The notes under the pieces: model-generated | Told to the model about the DNA's origin: nothing | The model's input: only the letters and a program-made list of their open reading frames with translations | Database searches by the model: none | Made by a program: the position numbers and the translations under genes | From: Pedobacter sp. D749 | GTDB lineage: Bacteria; Bacteroidota; Bacteroidia; Sphingobacteriales; Sphingobacteriaceae | Assembly: GCF_019317285.1 (NCBI RefSeq) | Contig: NZ_CP079218.1 | Coordinates: 2,170,001 to 2,234,000, forward strand | DNA: 64,000 nt | Direction of reading: 5' to 3' | Part shown: piece by piece, positions 1-8,383 of the stretch | Layout: every line of letters begins with the position of its first letter | Numbering within the stretch: position 1 is the first letter of the stretch

Positions 1-93
1 TCTTTAATTTTTACGACTACCTTAGACATCTTAGCTCAATGAGTTTTGCAGGATGCAAAATCTTAAACCTAATACGTTAGAAAGCGCATATAG

Positions 94-226
94 GACGTCA
101 TTCCTATATTTTTCAGGCCACAGACCTGATGGTTACTCGCAATGACGATTCCTCGCCGGAACATAGCTATAGAACCCTCTGTTAATCATATTGATTTTTA
201 TAAAATAAATTATCTCTTAGGATGAC
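94..226. repeat. Interspersed intergenic repeat remnants in the left-edge gap
   Basis: The first 373 bases hold no gene that I can support. Inside them is a short element bounded by inverted CGTCATT (96-102) and AATGACG (141-147). At 204-226 lies a 23-bp stretch with only one mismatch to 43245-43267, in another gene-free gap. The elements resemble the dispersed intergenic repeats common in Pedobacter-like genomes; that comparison is from memory. Nothing else recognisable was seen in this gap. Confidence 0.45.
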
Positions 227-373
227 AATTCTATATTTATTAGACAGCCTCTTACTGCTTTTCGGGCAAATGCTTCCCGTCAAAAGTTATTTATTGAAAT
301 CCCAGGAATTCTTCTAAAGGGTGTAGTTAAATCAACCGGCCGTTAAGATGTTTATGAGTGGTTTAATCAGCTC

Positions 374-928
374 TTATTTGAATTGGTCATGTTGGAGGTG
401 ATCACTTCCTCTAAGTGTTTTGCGATAGTCCTGGATTATTGTCAAAAGTTTATTTGCGTTTATATCCAGTTCAGATGCGGTCAGAAAGATCTGCAGGTTC
501 CCCGAGGGATCCTGTATGCCGCTGACCGCCATGGCAGATAGTTTTTTTTGAATGATGGGTATATAATGCGCTGCCCTGCCTACGCTTAGGACCACCAGGG
601 TATCCCATCCGGCTTTCGTGATTGAGATGTCCAGGATGTCTTTCCATGATATCAGGCCTGCGGCCTTGCTCACTGCGGTAACTTCTGAGTATACTCCTTC
701 ACTACTGAGTATGAGTAGGGGAGCTGAACGGTTAAGGGAGATCAGCATCCTGATGATGACAATGAGCAGGATAATTCCTAAAACAGCCGACACTCCCCCA
801 AGTTTAGTGGCAATATTACCAGTGAATAATCCGATGCTGTATAAAAATACCGCCACAAGTGCAATCAGGATGCCTGAGCAGATAAAGATGAGCTGCGCTG
901 ATTTTTTTTTATTTCTGTAAAATTCCAT
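374..928 (-). CDS. Membrane protein with two N-terminal TM helices and a PH-like soluble part (STM3941-like)
   Basis: This 184-residue protein has two hydrophobic segments at about residues 12-34 and 42-63. A soluble domain follows, with the pattern SSEGVY and then SWKDI, as in the STM3941-type and YcxB/PH-like membrane proteins. I recognise the pattern from memory and no catalytic residues are visible. It would sit in the inner membrane with the C-terminal domain in the cytoplasm. The function is unknown. It is followed 23 bp downstream in the other direction by a small hypothetical gene on the same strand. The start is the first ATG and directly precedes a charged N-terminus and the first TM helix. 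Confidence 0.7.
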   Translation of the reverse strand: MEFYRNKKKSAQLIFICSGILIALVAVFLYSIGLFTGNIATKLGGVSAVLGIILLIVIIRMLISLNRSAPLLILSSEGVYSEVTAVSKAAGLISWKDILDISITKAGWDTLVVLSVGRAAHYIPIIQKKLSAMAVSGIQDPSGNLQIFLTASELDINANKLLTIIQDYRKTLRGSDHLQHDQFK

Positions 929-951
929 TTATTATATTTGAATTCAACTGC

Positions 952-1182
952 TTAATGTTGTAGATAGTTCACTTCAAAGCTGCCATACATCGCCATTTCA
1001 GCGCTGTGGGATATGACAAGTTTTAGCTTTAATTTTTCTATTACTTCTTTCGCGAAACTGATGCTTCTGTTCAGGTCCTTAATCCCGCGGACTTCAATTC
1101 CCCGTGAAAGCATTTTGAACTTTGAGGGTTCGAATTTTTCAATGAACTTTTGAATATCGGTTACTTTTTTGTTATCTGACAT
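952..1182 (-). CDS. Small hypothetical protein
   Basis: I do not recognise this 76-residue protein. It is soluble, lysine-rich and has no signal peptide or membrane segment. I chose the ATG that gives an MSDNKK N-terminus at 1182, because the 20 additional codons back to an ATG at 1242 look like ordinary 5' sequence; the longer form is possible. The protein has alternating helix-like charged stretches and ends in a short aromatic tail. It lies just upstream of, and in the same direction as, the two-TM membrane protein, so the two may be co-transcribed. No function is proposed. Confidence 0.5.
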   Translation of the reverse strand: MSDNKKVTDIQKFIEKFEPSKFKMLSRGIEVRGIKDLNRSISFAKEVIEKLKLKLVISHSAEMAMYGSFEVNYLQH

Positions 1183-1516
1183 ATTTTGATTTTTAGTGCT
1201 TATAACTTCGAAAAAAGCTTTTTGTTTGCCCTCTTTTTGCACAATGCTTCTTTAAAATCGTCTCATTCTTCGATGTTTTTTTTCTTAACGCTACTCTTTC
1301 TCTTTTTATGTATCAATGCTGCAGTGATTTAGGAAGATCACTGAATGCCTGTCAGCATCTTAATCAGGATCTGGCATTTTACAAATAATTTTTTACCAGG
1401 CATTTTGAGTTACATATCGCTGCTGTCTGCTGATGAGGACCCGTGTATAATTTGGACTGAGCCTATTGTCCACTATCGATGGAATACACATTATACTAAA
1501 ACACTAACTTTGGAAA

Positions 1517-2434
1517 ATGAAGCCTAACCGAGTTATATTTTTCATATTTAATAATGTTCACCTTTTAGATCTGGCCGGTGCGGTAACGGTTTTTTACGAA
1601 TCGGGATGTTGCGGAAAGCAGTATGATATGCGTTACGTTTCGCCATATGACAATCCGGAAAGCTCATCCGGCCTTGGATTTACAAATGTTGAACCGCTCA
1701 GTTCCATTCCCGTTAATCAGCACGATATTGTAATTGTAGCCGGAATGGAAATTGAAAAATGGAACAGGGCAGATGACCATCTCTGGATACCCTGGCTGCA
1801 GTCTGCTGCAGCAACTGGCGCTACGATATCTTCAATTTGTACAGCAGCCTTTGCCCTTGCCGCCGCCGGGCTTTTAAATGGTCAAAACTGTACTACGCAC
1901 TGGGCATGGACTACAGCTTTACAACAGAGATACCCTCTGATCAGGGTGATCGAGAATAAATTATTTGTGCAGAGTGGCAGGATTTTTACCAGCGCGGGGA
2001 TTGCAACAGGGATTGATCTAGCGCTCTACCTTGTTGAAGAGCAGCATGGAGCAGCTTTTGCATGTCTTGTGGCAAAAGATATGGTTGTTTATATGCGCAG
2101 GGATGGAATGGAAGCGCAAAATAGCATTTACCTGCAGAACAGGCAGCATATTAACCACCTTGTACATCAGGTACAGGATTATATCACCAAACACCTGCAT
2201 CAAAAAATAACAATAGGGGAACTGGCTGAGCTGGTCTTTATTAGTCCGCGTAGCCTTACACGCCTGTTTAAATCTGCCACAGGAATCACCATCGGGCAAT
2301 ATATTCAATCTTTAAGGATGGAAAAGGCAAAACACCTGCTTAAAACAGGAGAGAAGGTAGCCTGGATAGCAAAAGAATGCGGTTATAACAGCACTTCCCA
2401 GCTGAGGAAGCTGGCTAAAGAAATAAAGGATTAA
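1517..2434 (+). CDS. GlxA-type transcriptional regulator (DJ-1/PfpI domain plus AraC HTH)
   Basis: The N-terminal half (about residues 5-190) is a DJ-1/PfpI-like fold of the amidotransferase-related class. It has the opening LLDLAGAVTVF pattern and the nucleophile-elbow cysteine C108 in SSICTAAF. The C-terminal part (about 205-305) is an AraC double helix-turn-helix with the motifs ISPRSLTRLFKSATG and WIAKECGYNSTSQLRK. Proteins of this build, such as GlxA and FtrA, are cytoplasmic regulators; the ligand is unknown. The 305-residue length is normal. It is followed 90 bp later by a secreted DJ-1 domain protein, so the regulator may control that gene. A TAnnTTTG box (1505-1512) almost touches the ATG, which would imply a near-leaderless transcript. 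Confidence 0.88.
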   Translation: MKPNRVIFFIFNNVHLLDLAGAVTVFYESGCCGKQYDMRYVSPYDNPESSSGLGFTNVEPLSSIPVNQHDIVIVAGMEIEKWNRADDHLWIPWLQSAAATGATISSICTAAFALAAAGLLNGQNCTTHWAWTTALQQRYPLIRVIENKLFVQSGRIFTSAGIATGIDLALYLVEEQHGAAFACLVAKDMVVYMRRDGMEAQNSIYLQNRQHINHLVHQVQDYITKHLHQKITIGELAELVFISPRSLTRLFKSATGITIGQYIQSLRMEKAKHLLKTGEKVAWIAKECGYNSTSQLRKLAKEIKD

Positions 2435-2498
2435 CATATTCCTGATAGATTGGCCGGATTGTGACTATGGCTGTCCTGATTTATTAGCTGTATCCGGT

Positions 2499-2506
2499 TA
2501 ATTTTG
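2499..2506 (+). promoter_or_regulatory. Candidate -7 box (TAATTTTG) for the secreted DJ-1 gene
   Basis: TAATTTTG matches the Bacteroidota -7 consensus TAnnTTTG. It lies 18 bp before the ATG at 2525, leaving a leader of about a dozen bases. A convincing -33 TTTG is not present at the ideal spacing. The box overlaps the upstream TTG that could extend the reading frame, which favours the 2525 start. Confidence 0.4.
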
Positions 2507-2524
2507 GATTTAAATAATACGTTT

Positions 2525-3295
2525 ATGAAACAGCTGTTACGCTTAATCTTTATCATTCCCTGCTTCGCATTTTCACAGGTCTATGCAAACACTTATGTAT
2601 GTCAGCCTTGCAACCGTCCATGTGATAGCGCGACTTACCAGCAGCCCGGTATTTGTACGCAATGCGGGATGAAACTTGTAGAAAAAAAAACATCCTTATT
2701 AAAGGATAAACAAATAACGGTCTGCTTTTACCTGTATGATGGGGTAGAGATACTGGATTTTGCAGGCCCGATGGAAGTATTTTCCTATGCAGGATTCAAA
2801 ATCATCACTGTCGCAAAAACCAAAGCGCCCCTTTTGACACAGGGCATTTTGAAGATTATCCCTGATTACAGTATTAAAGACGCTCCGCAGGCGGATATCT
2901 TTGCGGTATTTGGTGGCTCAGATGAAGTGGCAACAAATGATCCTGAAGTTATTTCCTGGATAAAATCCAGGGACAGCGCCACTAAAAGCTATTTTTCTGT
3001 CTGCACCGGAGCCTTTATTCTCGGGAAAGCTGGCCTGCTTGATCAGCTTACCGTGACCACTTTTCATAAAAGCATAACCAATCTTCAAAAGGCATTACCG
3101 AAAGCTAAAGTACTTGCAAATGTTCGTTATATTGATAATGGCAAAGTAATCACCACCGCAGGAATATCGGCGGGTCTAGATGGTGCGCTGCACCTGGTTG
3201 CAAAATTGAGGGGTAAAGAAGTAGCACAAGCAATTGCTAAACAAATAGAATATGATAAATATATACCTGAACAGGGGATGGACCTGTCTCAATAG
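2525..3295 (+). CDS. Secreted DJ-1/PfpI family protein with N-terminal Cys-rich metal-binding motif
   Basis: A signal peptide occupies residues 1-22 (MKQLLRLIFIIPCFAFSQ, then an AxA-type site). The mature N-terminus carries a compact cysteine cluster with the spacing CxxC, PC and CxxCGMKL. It resembles the heavy-metal-binding domain found on copper/efflux proteins, which normally reads CPMH and then CPxCGM. From about residue 66 a DJ-1/PfpI domain follows, with the nucleophile cysteine C160 in FSVCTGAF. The start at 2525 was chosen because the signal peptide begins there. The protein is exported and may act on or sense a small molecule or metal outside the cytoplasm; that is inference. It is probably linked to the GlxA-like regulator directly upstream. 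Confidence 0.8.
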   Translation: MKQLLRLIFIIPCFAFSQVYANTYVCQPCNRPCDSATYQQPGICTQCGMKLVEKKTSLLKDKQITVCFYLYDGVEILDFAGPMEVFSYAGFKIITVAKTKAPLLTQGILKIIPDYSIKDAPQADIFAVFGGSDEVATNDPEVISWIKSRDSATKSYFSVCTGAFILGKAGLLDQLTVTTFHKSITNLQKALPKAKVLANVRYIDNGKVITTAGISAGLDGALHLVAKLRGKEVAQAIAKQIEYDKYIPEQGMDLSQ

Positions 3296-3426
3296 AAACT
3301 GAAGGAAATGTATTGACTTTGTGTTTTTTTGATTAAACTTTTAAGTAGCGTTTTGGTGCAACCTGTATTGAAGTAAAATTTGAACCCGCCAACAGACAGT
3401 TTAGGTGAAATGTTAACGCTTAATCT

Positions 3427-3975
3427 TCATTTTTTAATTAACCGTATGTACTTCGCATTACACTCTTCAATTTTTACATAATAATTCATAACATTACCTG
3501 TATTTTGGATGGTAATCTGATTTTTATCCAATATGCCTCCAATCTCTGTTGGTAAAGTTATATCCGGATCAATTGGCTCACCTTCATCATCTAATGTGCC
3601 TTCGTTTTCACTCCACTCGATATTTTTCAGCGTAAGATAGTAACCGTCCTTACTTTCGTTAAGTTCTATTTCAGCCTTATCCGCTAAAGTTCTTGTATTG
3701 GTAGTTAACTTGTAGACCAGTTGATCTGCTTTGTAGGAGAGCATTAAGGTCATTTCACATGCCGCATCGTCGTTTTCAATCACATAGGTTCCTTCAATCG
3801 GAAATATGGTCTTTTTTATGGTCGGTTTTGTTTTAACTACAGTATTAGTTTTTGTTTGCTTAGGCTCAGCATTAACTGTTTTTTCGATTTTCTTTTTGCT
3901 TGTATGGTTTGTTTTTTTCTCTTCATTACACGAAATAAAGATCAAAACGCATAAAAGTATTGGTGTTATTTTCAT
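3427..3975 (-). CDS. Putative lipoprotein, unknown function
   Basis: This 182-residue protein has a lipoprotein signal peptide with the lipobox ISC at C16. A long Lys/Thr-rich linker (about residues 18-60) follows, then a compact beta-rich domain containing FPIEGTYVIEND. Such short domains are common in Bacteroidota surface or periplasmic lipoproteins. I do not recognise a named family. It is the third gene of a minus-strand run (SUFU protein, lipoprotein, this gene) with 60 bp to its upstream neighbour. It converges with the secreted DJ-1 gene across a 131-bp gap that shows no clear terminator. Confidence 0.68.
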   Translation of the reverse strand: MKITPILLCVLIFISCNEEKKTNHTSKKKIEKTVNAEPKQTKTNTVVKTKPTIKKTIFPIEGTYVIENDDAACEMTLMLSYKADQLVYKLTTNTRTLADKAEIELNESKDGYYLTLKNIEWSENEGTLDDEGEPIDPDITLPTEIGGILDKNQITIQNTGNVMNYYVKIEECNAKYIRLIKK

Positions 3976-4035
3976 ATGGTAGAAGTTTTAGAGGGAGGGA
4001 AGATGTGGTGCTTGCTAAGAGGATAAGGTGGCCTG

Positions 4036-4722
4036 CTAACATAAGAGCCACCATAACTTTAAATAATTGAGTTTGCCATTCTTGAAATAGAATAAAAAAG
4101 CATCGTCAGCTGGTGCTTCGAGATAAAATCTAAATCGAACTTCGTCCGGATCTTCTAGCTTTTCCATCTTCGCAAGTGGAAAGGTTTTCCTAAAATCTTC
4201 TATTGATGTATTTTGGTTAAGCACAATTTGATGTTTGGGAATCTCAAATGAATTTGATTTGGCAAAAGCAGTATTAATTAACACAATGTGGTTATTCGTA
4301 TTAAATTCAATGTTTTGTGCAAATAAGGTCGTCACATTCCCTTCGTATTTTTCAAATGTTCCCGACTTTTCGCTTTTGTCACCATAAGTTGCTTTCATCC
4401 ACTTTTCATCAAGCCATTCAAATGGATCTCCACATTCCCATAGTTCTGTTTTTGAAGAATCGATTTTTTTGTACAACGAGTTAAATTTAGGGCGTGATAG
4501 TATCATATGGTGCCCATTAATCAAAACATCTTTGATACTCATGTACCTTTCTTTATAAACGATCGGTTTCTTGGTTTCCCTTCTTTTTAAGAGAACAGGT
4601 TGGCCCTGGATTGCTGTTTGTCGTTCATTTTTAGGCTCGCTTTTAGGTTTGCCCTCATTGCGGCAACTAATAAACATTATAGCGAATACGATAAATGAAA
4701 TGAGTGTTTTAACTGCAGCCAT
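4036..4722 (-). CDS. Putative lipoprotein, unknown function
   Basis: This is a 228-residue protein with a lipoprotein signal: the hydrophobic segment 5-19 is followed by the lipobox FISC with C20. A basic, Pro/Lys-rich linker leads into a globular domain with motifs such as VLINGHHMILSRP and ECGDPFEW. I do not recognise the family. It starts 20 bp after the stop of the SUFU-domain gene on the same strand, which suggests a two- or three-gene transcript. The protein would be anchored in the periplasm or on the cell surface. An immunity-like or accessory role is conceivable but unsupported. Confidence 0.65.
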   Translation of the reverse strand: MAAVKTLISFIVFAIMFISCRNEGKPKSEPKNERQTAIQGQPVLLKRRETKKPIVYKERYMSIKDVLINGHHMILSRPKFNSLYKKIDSSKTELWECGDPFEWLDEKWMKATYGDKSEKSGTFEKYEGNVTTLFAQNIEFNTNNHIVLINTAFAKSNSFEIPKHQIVLNQNTSIEDFRKTFPLAKMEKLEDPDEVRFRFYLEAPADDAFLFYFKNGKLNYLKLWWLLC

Positions 4723-4742
4723 AGTGTTCTATTTTTGAACTT

Positions 4743-5381
4743 TTAAGTACAGACATTTTTTCTGCCAATTTTTACAATTTCAGTTACATTGTGTTGGTCC
4801 AGAAGTTCCAATAACGCTACACCACCGTTTTGGTTTTTAAATTCGAGTTCTTCTTTATATAGCGGAATTAAAGAATAGATGGAAACAGCTTGATTATTTT
4901 CCAGTTCTATTTTCGTAAACTCATCTGATATCTCCTTAGAATACGCTAACATTACAGAATTGAATCCTGCGCCTTCGGCAAAAGCTCCATCTTCCTGATA
5001 GGTAAACGTGTGACCGAATCCTAGCCAGGTTTCGTCAGGATGCGGCAAAATCATCAGTTGTTTCATTAACCTGATTGGCCAATAGTTGCGCTCATCGCCG
5101 AAAGAATCATAATTAAGATTCCATTCTTTCGGAAGTAAAAACATGAGCTCAGCGTAGGGAGACGAATCAACATCCTCAGGCACTTTCATAGGCAAGGCAC
5201 TCATTCCACAGCTTAACAGGATATGATATGGCCTGTTCTCATTAGCTTTTATAAAGAATATATCTCTATGGATGACCTCTGACTCAATTTCATCAAACAC
5301 TACAATATCTTCATCATCATCAAAAAACTGGTCTAAGTGATTGTCGACAATCTCCACGCTATTAGGAATAGAATTTTTCAT
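4743..5381 (-). CDS. Suppressor-of-fused (SUFU) domain protein
   Basis: The 212-residue cytoplasmic protein shows the bacterial SUFU pattern. It has an HILLSCGMSALPM core, then YAELMFLLPKEWN, then NYWPIRLMKQL, followed by the PHPDETWLGFGHT loop and a C-terminal IYSLIPLYKEELEF strand. Bacterial SUFU domains often occur as immunity proteins against polymorphic toxins or as accessory proteins of unknown role (known family association). No toxin gene is adjacent here; instead two lipoprotein genes follow closely downstream. There is no signal peptide. The start gives a normal-length domain. Confidence 0.82.
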   Translation of the reverse strand: MKNSIPNSVEIVDNHLDQFFDDDEDIVVFDEIESEVIHRDIFFIKANENRPYHILLSCGMSALPMKVPEDVDSSPYAELMFLLPKEWNLNYDSFGDERNYWPIRLMKQLMILPHPDETWLGFGHTFTYQEDGAFAEGAGFNSVMLAYSKEISDEFTKIELENNQAVSIYSLIPLYKEELEFKNQNGGVALLELLDQHNVTEIVKIGRKNVCT

Positions 5382-5541
5382 ATCGTATAATTTTCGGATT
5401 TAAAACTACAGTAAAGCTGCGAATATTACTAAAAACGTTCTATATATGATATATGCAATTCAATAATTATTCACGAAGCGTAGAACTCCCAGATCATTAT
5501 TATAAATTTACCCATCCGTAACCCATTAATCTGGTTATAAT

Positions 5542-6714
5542 ATGAACTTAAAAATAACAATAACGGCGCTAAGCATATTGTCTGTCAGTATAGTAAAGGC
5601 ACAAAAAATAGATGTTAAAAAAGCATTTGCGTCAGCAGCGAAACAAACAGAAGTATTGATCAGAAATGTAGATTCGGCCAGGAAAGTAAAACCTGATCTG
5701 GTTTCACCACGAACTGTAGAAAACGGACAGTTTAAAATGGTGGTGTCGAAAGATTGGACCAGTGGATTCTTCCCGGCAGAATTATGGTATTTTTATCAAT
5801 ATACCAACGACAGGAAATGGCTCGATTTGGCTAAGAAATATACTGAGGATATTAAAAAGGAACAATTTAACACAGGAACGCATGATTTAGGGTTCATGAT
5901 TTATTGTCCATTTGGAAACGGATACCGTTTAACAAACGATCCGGCTTATAAAGCAGTAATTATTCAGGCGGCAAAATCATTGTCTACAAGATTTAACGTC
6001 AAAGCAGGAGTGATAAAATCCTGGGATCATAATGGCGATAAGTGGAAGTACCCGGTCATTATTGATAACATGATGAACCTTGAGCTGTTATTCGAAACCA
6101 CTAAGTTAACAGGCGATTCATCTTTCTATAAAATTGCGGTAACACATGCCAATACCACGATGAAGAATCATTTCAGATCTGATTTTAGTTCTTATCATGT
6201 GATCGATTATGACACCTTAACAGGTAATGTGCGCCAGAAATTAACCGCACAAGGTTACGCTAACGAATCGGCCTGGGCACGCGGACAAGCCTGGGCATTA
6301 TATGGTTATACCATGTGTTACCGTGAAACTAAAAATAAAGCATATTTGGCTCAGGCTGATGGGGTTGCGGGTTTTATCTTAAACAGTAAAATTACGCCGG
6401 CTGATGGCATTCCGTATTGGGATTATAACGATCCTCAAATTCCTGATGTTTCCAGAGATGCATCTGCTGCATCAATTACAGCTTCGGCGCTTTACGAATT
6501 GGCAAAGTACAGTATCAATGGTAAAAAATATAAAGCAGCTGCCGATAAAATCTTAAATTCGCTCATCACAAAGTACACCAGTAAAATTGGTGCAAATTAT
6601 GGCTTTATTTTAGAGCACAGCACCGGGCACCGCCCGGCGAAGTCTGAAATTGATGTGCCGATCAATTATGCCGATTATTACTATTTAGAGGCTTTGTTAA
6701 GAAGTAAAAACTAA
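5542..6714 (+). CDS. Glycoside hydrolase family 88 (unsaturated glucuronyl hydrolase-like), secreted
   Basis: The 390-residue protein has a signal peptide (about residues 1-20) and an alpha/alpha-barrel. It carries the GH88 acidic pair D115 (THDLGFM) and D175 (DNMMN), plus the ESAWARGQAWALYGY signature. GH88 enzymes hydrolyse unsaturated uronic acid residues left at chain ends by polysaccharide lyases (known chemistry). The enzyme is probably periplasmic. It is followed by a GH30 gene whose likely ATG lies 22 bp after the stop, so the two are almost certainly one transcript. The exact glycan is unknown, since no lyase is present in the window. Confidence 0.88.
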   Translation: MNLKITITALSILSVSIVKAQKIDVKKAFASAAKQTEVLIRNVDSARKVKPDLVSPRTVENGQFKMVVSKDWTSGFFPAELWYFYQYTNDRKWLDLAKKYTEDIKKEQFNTGTHDLGFMIYCPFGNGYRLTNDPAYKAVIIQAAKSLSTRFNVKAGVIKSWDHNGDKWKYPVIIDNMMNLELLFETTKLTGDSSFYKIAVTHANTTMKNHFRSDFSSYHVIDYDTLTGNVRQKLTAQGYANESAWARGQAWALYGYTMCYRETKNKAYLAQADGVAGFILNSKITPADGIPYWDYNDPQIPDVSRDASAASITASALYELAKYSINGKKYKAAADKILNSLITKYTSKIGANYGFILEHSTGHRPAKSEIDVPINYADYYYLEALLRSKN

Positions 6715-6736
6715 AATGAAGTTTAAAAAGATAATA

Positions 6737-8203
6737 ATGAAACGAAATCTAAGCATCATATTGATTTTGGCAACGGCATTTAATGTGTCTGCCCAAAACA
6801 AAAAAGGGATTAAACCTATACAAACTTATACGGTTGCCAACAAAAAAGTAACGGTTTATACTACAGCAGATAAATCTGAATACCGCATCAGTAAAACAGA
6901 AACCTTAAGTTTTGCTGAGCATAAGCAACCTTTTGAAACAGAGCCCTGTATTTTTGTTGATCCAACTGTAAAATACCAAACCCTGGTGGGAATTGGCGGT
7001 GCTTTAACCGATGCTTCGGCAGAAACATTTGCAAAGTTATCCAAGAAAAACCAGCAGGAACTTTTAACAGCATATTACAATAAAGATAAGGGGATTGGCT
7101 ATACTTTGGCACGTACGAATATTGCCAGTTGCGATTTTTCGAGTGGAAGTTATACCTATGTACAGGACAATGATAAGGGCCTTAAAACTTTTAGCGTAGC
7201 GCACGATGAGGAATTTAAAATTCCTTTAATTAAACAAGCAATTGCCGCATCAGGAGGTAAATTACCTTTGTTTGTAAGCCCATGGTCGCCACCAGCATGG
7301 ATGAAAGATAACAACAGTTTAATTCAGGGTGGGCATTTATTGCCTGCATACCGCCAAAGCTGGGCCAATCATTACGTAAAATTTATCAAAACTTACGAGG
7401 CGATGGGTATTCCGGTTTGGGGTTTAAGTGTTCAGAACGAACCTATGGCCAAACAGAAATGGGAATCTTGTGTGTTCACGGCCGAAGAAGAACGCGATTT
7501 TATTAAAAACTTCTTAGGTCCAACCTTACAGAAATCGGGCCTCGCATCAAAAAAACTAATTGCCTGGGATCATAACCGTGACCAGATTTTTCAAAGAGCC
7601 AGTACCATTTTAAATGACAAGGATGCTGCTAAATATGTTTGGGGTATTGGTTTTCACTGGTATGAAACATGGACAGGCAGTGGAATGCAATTCGGTAATG
7701 TGAAACAAACACATGAAGCTTATCCTGATAAGGCCTTGATTTTTACCGAAGGATGTAAAGAACAATACGATGTAAATAAACTGGATGACTGGACCTTGGG
7801 CGAGCGTTACGGTTACTCCATGATTAACGATTTTAATGCCGGAACTGCTGCCTGGACGGATTGGAATATTCTTTTAGATGAAAAAGGTGGGCCAAACCAT
7901 GTCGGTAACTTCTGTTTTGCTCCCGTACATGCCGATACAAAAAATGATAAATTGATTTATACAAATGCTTATTATTATATGGGGCATTTTTCTAAATTTA
8001 TCCGCCCGGGAGCCAAAAGGATAGGAGCAGCATCCAGTCGCGATAAATTGCAATCAACAGCTTTTTTAAATCCCGACGGTAAGTTGGTTGTAGTAGTAAT
8101 GAATCAATCGGATGATAAATTAAAATACAGTTTATGGATAAAAGGGGAGGCTGCAACAACAACCAGTTTGCCGCACTCTATCACAACATTGGTAGTAGAA
8201 TAA
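6737..8203 (+). CDS. Glycoside hydrolase family 30 (glucosylceramidase / beta-1,6-glucanase-like), secreted
   Basis: A signal peptide (MKRNLSIILILATAFNVSAQ) is followed by a TIM barrel with a C-terminal beta-sandwich typical of GH30. The hallmarks are GIGGALTDASAE near the start, FVSPWSPPAWMK, the acid/base glutamate E235 in VQNEP, and the nucleophile E338 in FTEG. The ATG at 6737 was chosen over 6716 because the signal peptide begins there. GH30 members cleave beta-glucosides, beta-1,6-glucans, xylans or related linkages; the subfamily cannot be fixed by eye. The tight link to the GH88 gene suggests joint breakdown of a uronate-containing glycan. Confidence 0.88.
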   Translation: MKRNLSIILILATAFNVSAQNKKGIKPIQTYTVANKKVTVYTTADKSEYRISKTETLSFAEHKQPFETEPCIFVDPTVKYQTLVGIGGALTDASAETFAKLSKKNQQELLTAYYNKDKGIGYTLARTNIASCDFSSGSYTYVQDNDKGLKTFSVAHDEEFKIPLIKQAIAASGGKLPLFVSPWSPPAWMKDNNSLIQGGHLLPAYRQSWANHYVKFIKTYEAMGIPVWGLSVQNEPMAKQKWESCVFTAEEERDFIKNFLGPTLQKSGLASKKLIAWDHNRDQIFQRASTILNDKDAAKYVWGIGFHWYETWTGSGMQFGNVKQTHEAYPDKALIFTEGCKEQYDVNKLDDWTLGERYGYSMINDFNAGTAAWTDWNILLDEKGGPNHVGNFCFAPVHADTKNDKLIYTNAYYYMGHFSKFIRPGAKRIGAASSRDKLQSTAFLNPDGKLVVVVMNQSDDKLKYSLWIKGEAATTTSLPHSITTLVVE

Positions 8204-8383
8204 ACGCCAGGAAAAAAACGAAATTGAGCGAAAGTTAATGATACTGGCAAACAAAATTTCGAATCTGACAAAATGTGTTGGTTAACCATTGAACATACCA
8301 CTCAATTGCCATCAATTTGGTTTTAAGTCGATTATCAGATCAATTAAACAGCATTAAATAAAAGTATTTAACACAACAACTAG

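Noticed and set aside
1345..1527. 60-codon open frame before the GlxA-like gene
   Set aside because: It has no domain, poor coding character, and overlaps the start of a well-supported gene.
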